Positions 23,411-25,580 of a DNA stretch of 25,580 nt are shown one piece after another; positions within the stretch are counted from its first letter, which is position 1, and every line of letters begins with the position of its first letter. The notes under the pieces were generated by a model. That model made no database searches and had not been told where the DNA came from. It saw nothing but the letters and a program-made list of their open reading frames with translations. Source of the DNA: a virus; IMG/VR virus record IMGVR_UViG_3300033148_002824, positions 1-25,580 of that record. One strand, 5' to 3'. The translations under genes and the position numbers were made by a program.

Positions 23411-23812
23411 ATGTTAGAACAAGGAGGTTTAAAATCAGGAGATATTGTAGTCAAGACAAGTGATGCTCTTGGTAATGTTATTGATCCTGCCACTGAAGAT
23501 AAGCAAGACGATATAATTACAGGAGTGAAGTCTAATACTAACTTAGAGGGAGGGGGTAAAGTTTCAGTTGGTACTACAGCAGTTGAAGTTACTTTTTCAG
23601 GAGCTACTAAGTCTGTAATTATTTCAGCCGACCCAGCTAATACAGGAACTCTATATGTAGGTAAGGCAAATGTGACCAATGCAGGAGCGAATGCTTTGTG
23701 TTTTCTTCAATCTGGTGAAAGTGTGACTATAGATTATGATGATGCAACTAACGCAATTTATGTAGTGGCTTCAGCAGCCTCTCAAAATTTCTGGAAAGGA
23801 AGTTTAATATGA
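23411..23812 (+). CDS. Small beta-sandwich tail or fibre-base protein
   Basis: 133 residues. TSDALGNVIDPATEDKQDDI (about 18-37) resembles the attachment segment of fibre proteins; KSVIISADPANTGTLYVGKA and GESVTIDYDDATNAIYVVAS form a beta-sandwich like that of the protein at 10921. It starts one base after the giant gene and ends overlapping the next start (ATGA), so the three are cotranslated in series. It is probably a minor virion component; the exact role is unclear. Confidence 0.5.
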   Translation: MLEQGGLKSGDIVVKTSDALGNVIDPATEDKQDDIITGVKSNTNLEGGGKVSVGTTAVEVTFSGATKSVIISADPANTGTLYVGKANVTNAGANALCFLQSGESVTIDYDDATNAIYVVASAASQNFWKGSLI

Positions 23813-24519
23813 AAATTTTTAAACAACATCCTCAATGGTGGAAAAAATCAGGAACTAATTTATCTCCGATAGATTTAACTACTAATGTCGGATTAGGAAC
23901 AGATACCCCAGACGCTAAACTTCAAGTAGTGGGAGATTGTAAATTTGGAGATGATAATACAAATTATGCTTCATTCGCTTCAGACGGAGAATTAAGTTTG
24001 ACGGGAACAGCGAGAGTAAAAAAGAAAATTTATATCGGAGCGAATGGAATAAAAGCCCCAGGAGCTAAACCAGCTACTTTCGTAGAAGACGGTTTGACTG
24101 GTTGTTGGGAATTTGCAGATGCCATTGAAGCCAATCAAGAAAGCGTAAGTGGAACATTTTTAATTCCAGCTGATTTGGATAGAACAGTTGCCATAACCTT
24201 AAACATAGGCTGGCACGCAAATGGAATAAGCCCGGGAAATTGTAAATGGCAATTAGAGTATTTATGGAGAAGTCCCAACGAAAGCGTTGGGGCGGCCGCT
24301 CAAGAAACTTTGACAGTAGTCAGCACAGCTTCCGCTACAAGTAATGGATTAGTTTTAGCAGAGATAACTGGGATTGATTTGCCAAGTGCGACAGACGCGG
24401 CTTTCTTCTGGAAAGTAACCAGATTAAGCGGAGATGTGGAGGATACAATTTCAGCAGTAACTCATTTGAGAGGGCAATTTGTGGAATACACGGCAAATAA
24501 ATTAGGAGAAGCAATTTAA
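23809..24519 (+). CDS. Tail fibre or spike, short
   Basis: 236 residues. The N-terminal part has the repeat VGLGTDTPDAKLQVVGD with a following FASDGELSLTG, typical of fibre shafts and baseplate spikes. The C-terminal 140 residues (SGTFLIPADLDRTVAITLNI, then GNCKWQLEYLW) form a beta-sandwich seen at fibre ends. Codon choice looks more GC-tolerant than in earlier genes, and a GC-rich hairpin (24274-24291) lies within it, so this segment may be of different origin. Confidence 0.6.
   Translation: MKIFKQHPQWWKKSGTNLSPIDLTTNVGLGTDTPDAKLQVVGDCKFGDDNTNYASFASDGELSLTGTARVKKKIYIGANGIKAPGAKPATFVEDGLTGCWEFADAIEANQESVSGTFLIPADLDRTVAITLNIGWHANGISPGNCKWQLEYLWRSPNESVGAAAQETLTVVSTASATSNGLVLAEITGIDLPSATDAAFFWKVTRLSGDVEDTISAVTHLRGQFVEYTANKLGEAI
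24274..24291 (+). repeat. GC-rich perfect hairpin inside a tail gene
   Basis: CCCAACG (24274-24280) and CGTTGGG (24285-24291) form a 7-bp stem with an AAAG tetraloop, followed at once by GCGGCCGC (24292-24299). Such GC content is exceptional in this window, though it encodes the unremarkable PNESVGAAA. Confidence 0.7.
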
Positions 24520-24536
24520 TTAACTAAATAAAAAAT

Positions 24537-24557
24537 ATGAAATCAATGAAAAAATAA
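24537..24557 (+). other. Six-codon leader frame before the holin
   Basis: MKSMKK followed by TAA, one base before the holin ATG. The best late-type leader (TTAATTAACTAAATAAAAAAT) stands before this micro-frame rather than before the holin start, so ribosomes may start here and restart on the holin. Confidence 0.3.
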
Positions 24558-24558
24558 T

Positions 24559-24996
24559 ATGAAAAGTATTGTAAATAAATTCTGGCATAAGGTTTGCGTT
24601 TCATTTCCAGCGGGAATGTTTGTTCTTGACGAACATCAATATGCGGTGATTTACGCTCTTTTAATGATGATAATTCTGGATACTGTTCTGGGAATGTGGG
24701 TAGCGGTAAAATTCAAACGCTTCTCATCTTACGGAATGGGAAGAATAACAGGAAAGATTGGACGCTACTCAATAGCGTTAGCTTCCGTTTGGATAGTGGG
24801 TTGCCTTAATCCTAATCTATTCGGTTGGGCGTTTTCCGCCTTTGGCACTTTCTTCGTGCTTACAGAATTGTTTTCAAACTTTGAAAAATTATCTCTGCTT
24901 GGATTGAAATTGCCCACAAAAATGGTAGCTAAACTTAACGAAAATTACAACATAATAGACCCCGAGAAAATAAAGAAAATTTTAGATAAAAAATAA
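24559..24996 (+). CDS. Holin, phage_holin_4-like
   Basis: 145 residues. Three hydrophobic segments at about 28-50 (AVIYALLMMIILDTVLGMWV), 70-82 and 86-104 are separated by a basic loop with FKRFSSYGMGRITGKIGRYS. This order, with ILDTVLGMWVAVK followed by a Lys/Arg-rich turn, matches the Cph1/TcdE-type holin family (phage_holin_4_1). Holins permeabilise the membrane to time lysis. No endolysin gene is visible beside it; it may lie beyond the window. A short frame precedes it. Confidence 0.75.
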   Translation: MKSIVNKFWHKVCVSFPAGMFVLDEHQYAVIYALLMMIILDTVLGMWVAVKFKRFSSYGMGRITGKIGRYSIALASVWIVGCLNPNLFGWAFSAFGTFFVLTELFSNFEKLSLLGLKLPTKMVAKLNENYNIIDPEKIKKILDKK

Positions 24997-25006
24997 GTTA
25001 TCCACA
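24995..25006 (+). promoter_or_regulatory. Second DnaA-box-like element
   Basis: AAGTTATCCACA, identical to the element at 461-472 and containing TTATCCACA (24998-25006). It abuts the -35 hexamer of the next promoter, which starts at 25007, so a bound protein would directly affect polymerase. Confidence 0.55.
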
Positions 25007-25034
25007 TTGACAAGTTGTTAATTTATTGTATTAT
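25007..25034 (+). promoter_or_regulatory. Promoter of the right-end operon
   Basis: TTGACA (25007-25012), 16 bases, TATTAT (25029-25034). Alternative -10 registers exist in the same A/T run. It precedes four closely spaced genes that each carry GGAGG. Confidence 0.6.
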
Positions 25035-25067
25035 ATAAATAGTTATTTGAAATAAGGAGGAGATGCT

Positions 25068-25148
25068 ATGGCTTTCGCAATTAGTTTTGATATAGCAATT
25101 GTTGTCGGTTTAATACTTTTCTTATGGTGGCTTGACAGGAGGTTCTGA
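25068..25148 (+). CDS. 26-residue membrane peptide
   Basis: MAFAISFDIAIVVGLILFLW followed by WLDRRF. One hydrophobic helix spans almost the whole chain, with a basic end, so it should sit in the membrane with its C-terminus in the cytoplasm. A perfect Shine-Dalgarno site (GGAGG at 25056-25060) lies 7 bases before the ATG, and its stop overlaps the next start (TGATG), both strong signs that it is real despite its size. Function unknown. Confidence 0.65.
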   Translation: MAFAISFDIAIVVGLILFLWWLDRRF

Positions 25149-25321
25149 TGAAAACAATTTATCGTAAGATTTGTCCTATTTGCCAAGAGGAAGATAACAA
25201 AAATGCTAACACGCATAAAGTTATCAAAAAAATTTGCAGTCATTGCCTCAGAGAAATCCGTAATCAAAGGTGGATTAAAGAATGGAAAAGAAAAAAGGAG
25301 GCTAAATATGGTAGAAATTAG
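25148..25321 (+). CDS. Small CxxC/CxxC protein, probable zinc finger
   Basis: 57 residues with CPIC (9-12) and CSHC (30-33), a four-cysteine zinc site with a basic C-terminal helix (NQRWIKEWKRKKEAKYGRN). The start overlaps the previous stop; GGAGG is at 25138-25142, 5 bases upstream. Such proteins often bind DNA, RNA or host transcription factors. The following gene begins inside it. Confidence 0.65.
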   Translation: MKTIYRKICPICQEEDNKNANTHKVIKKICSHCLREIRNQRWIKEWKRKKEAKYGRN

Positions 25322-25532
25322 AAAGTGCTCCGGTTGCGGACGGATCTTAGGATGTAAAAACGCCGGACTGGAACGCCTCTGTATGCACTGCCAAAAGTAT
25401 GAGCTGTGTATATTCCGCCTAAGATATTCACATACCTCTGCCAATAATGTCAAAGACATTAAAGGTATAAAACTCTGCGTTTGTGATATATGTGCTAAGG
25501 AGGCAGAGAATGCTAACCGAACAAGAACTTAA
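25308..25532 (+). CDS. Cysteine-rich small protein, probable zinc binder
   Basis: 74 residues from ATG 25308, chosen because GGAGG (25297-25301) lies 6 bases upstream; a longer frame beginning at 25203 overlaps the previous gene. Nine cysteines occur in clusters: CSGC (7-10) and C16, then CMHC (25-28) and C34, then CVCDIC (57-62). This resembles a treble-clef or double zinc ribbon. GC content is higher than in the late genes. Function unknown; host takeover or regulation would be typical for this location. Confidence 0.65.
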   Translation: MVEIRKCSGCGRILGCKNAGLERLCMHCQKYELCIFRLRYSHTSANNVKDIKGIKLCVCDICAKEAENANRTRT

Positions 25533-25580
25533 AAAACTGAAAGCGTTAGTAAAAATGCTGGCTAATGGTCTTGCTTGGCA
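25510..25580 (+). CDS. Start of a further small gene (partial)
   Basis: ATG at 25510 opens MLTEQELKKLKALVKMLANG and continues off the window. It is preceded by GGAGG (25499-25503) at 6 bases and overlaps the previous gene by 23 bases. An amphipathic helix is visible, but no identity can be given. Confidence 0.55.
   Translation, partial: MLTEQELKKLKALVKMLANGLAW

Noticed and set aside
1-25580. tRNA genes, CRISPR arrays and insertion sequences
   Set aside because: No cloverleaf with CCA-proximal stem, no regularly spaced repeats with spacers, and no transposase or terminal inverted repeats were seen.

Overview
The window reads as the morphogenesis and lysis region of a tailed double-stranded DNA phage, probably a short-tailed podovirus, from an AT-rich genome. 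The supporting set is a GpA-type terminase, a P22-like portal, a scaffold, an HK97-fold capsid protein, an SU10/P22-like adaptor, tail and fibre genes, a 1524-residue internal virion protein and a holin. No integrase, replication gene, tRNA or CRISPR array is visible. TGA is used as a normal stop, so codes 4 and 25 are excluded. Several promoters match the sigma70/sigmaA consensus almost perfectly (TTGACA-N17-TATAAT). That favours a host with a housekeeping sigma factor of that type (for example Firmicutes or Patescibacteria) over Bacteroidota, even though the A/T-only leaders of the late genes look Bacteroidota-like. The host cannot be fixed from sequence alone.

Layout. Positions 1-543 are a regulatory zone: 13-bp iterons, a predicted leftward small RNA (about 416 to 293) with its own promoter and terminator, and a divergent promoter pair around a DnaA-box-like sequence. 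From 544 to 3903 lie small proteins, a GroES-like co-chaperonin, the terminase small and large subunits and a YezD-like small protein. Positions 3889-4062 hold a perfect promoter followed about 50 bases later by an intrinsic terminator, then a hairpin-rich portal leader. From 4063 to 11220 lie portal, scaffold, capsid, a beta-helix-like head protein, a decoration-like protein and smaller head proteins. From 11225 to 17886 lie coiled-coil and fibre proteins, adaptor, tail nozzle-like protein and fibre. From 18050 to 24519 lie a coiled-coil protein, the giant internal protein and two small tail proteins. The holin is at 24559-24996. At 25007 a new promoter starts an operon of tiny proteins (a membrane peptide and two Cys-rich zinc-binding candidates) that runs off the right edge.

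The main point beyond the genes is RNA and transcription control. A structured 5' leader occurs twice (before the scaffold gene and before the gene at 9871), with compensatory changes in its stems and an identical loop. Two promoters are each followed almost at once by a terminator, which suggests either small RNAs or lambda PR'-like antitermination checkpoints. A small membrane peptide is encoded antisense in the gap at 17887-18049 behind its own consensus promoter. About twenty late genes lack Shine-Dalgarno sites and use A/T leaders, whereas all four right-end genes have a perfect GGAGG. All pairings and promoters were found by eye; no folding, database search or expression data were available.
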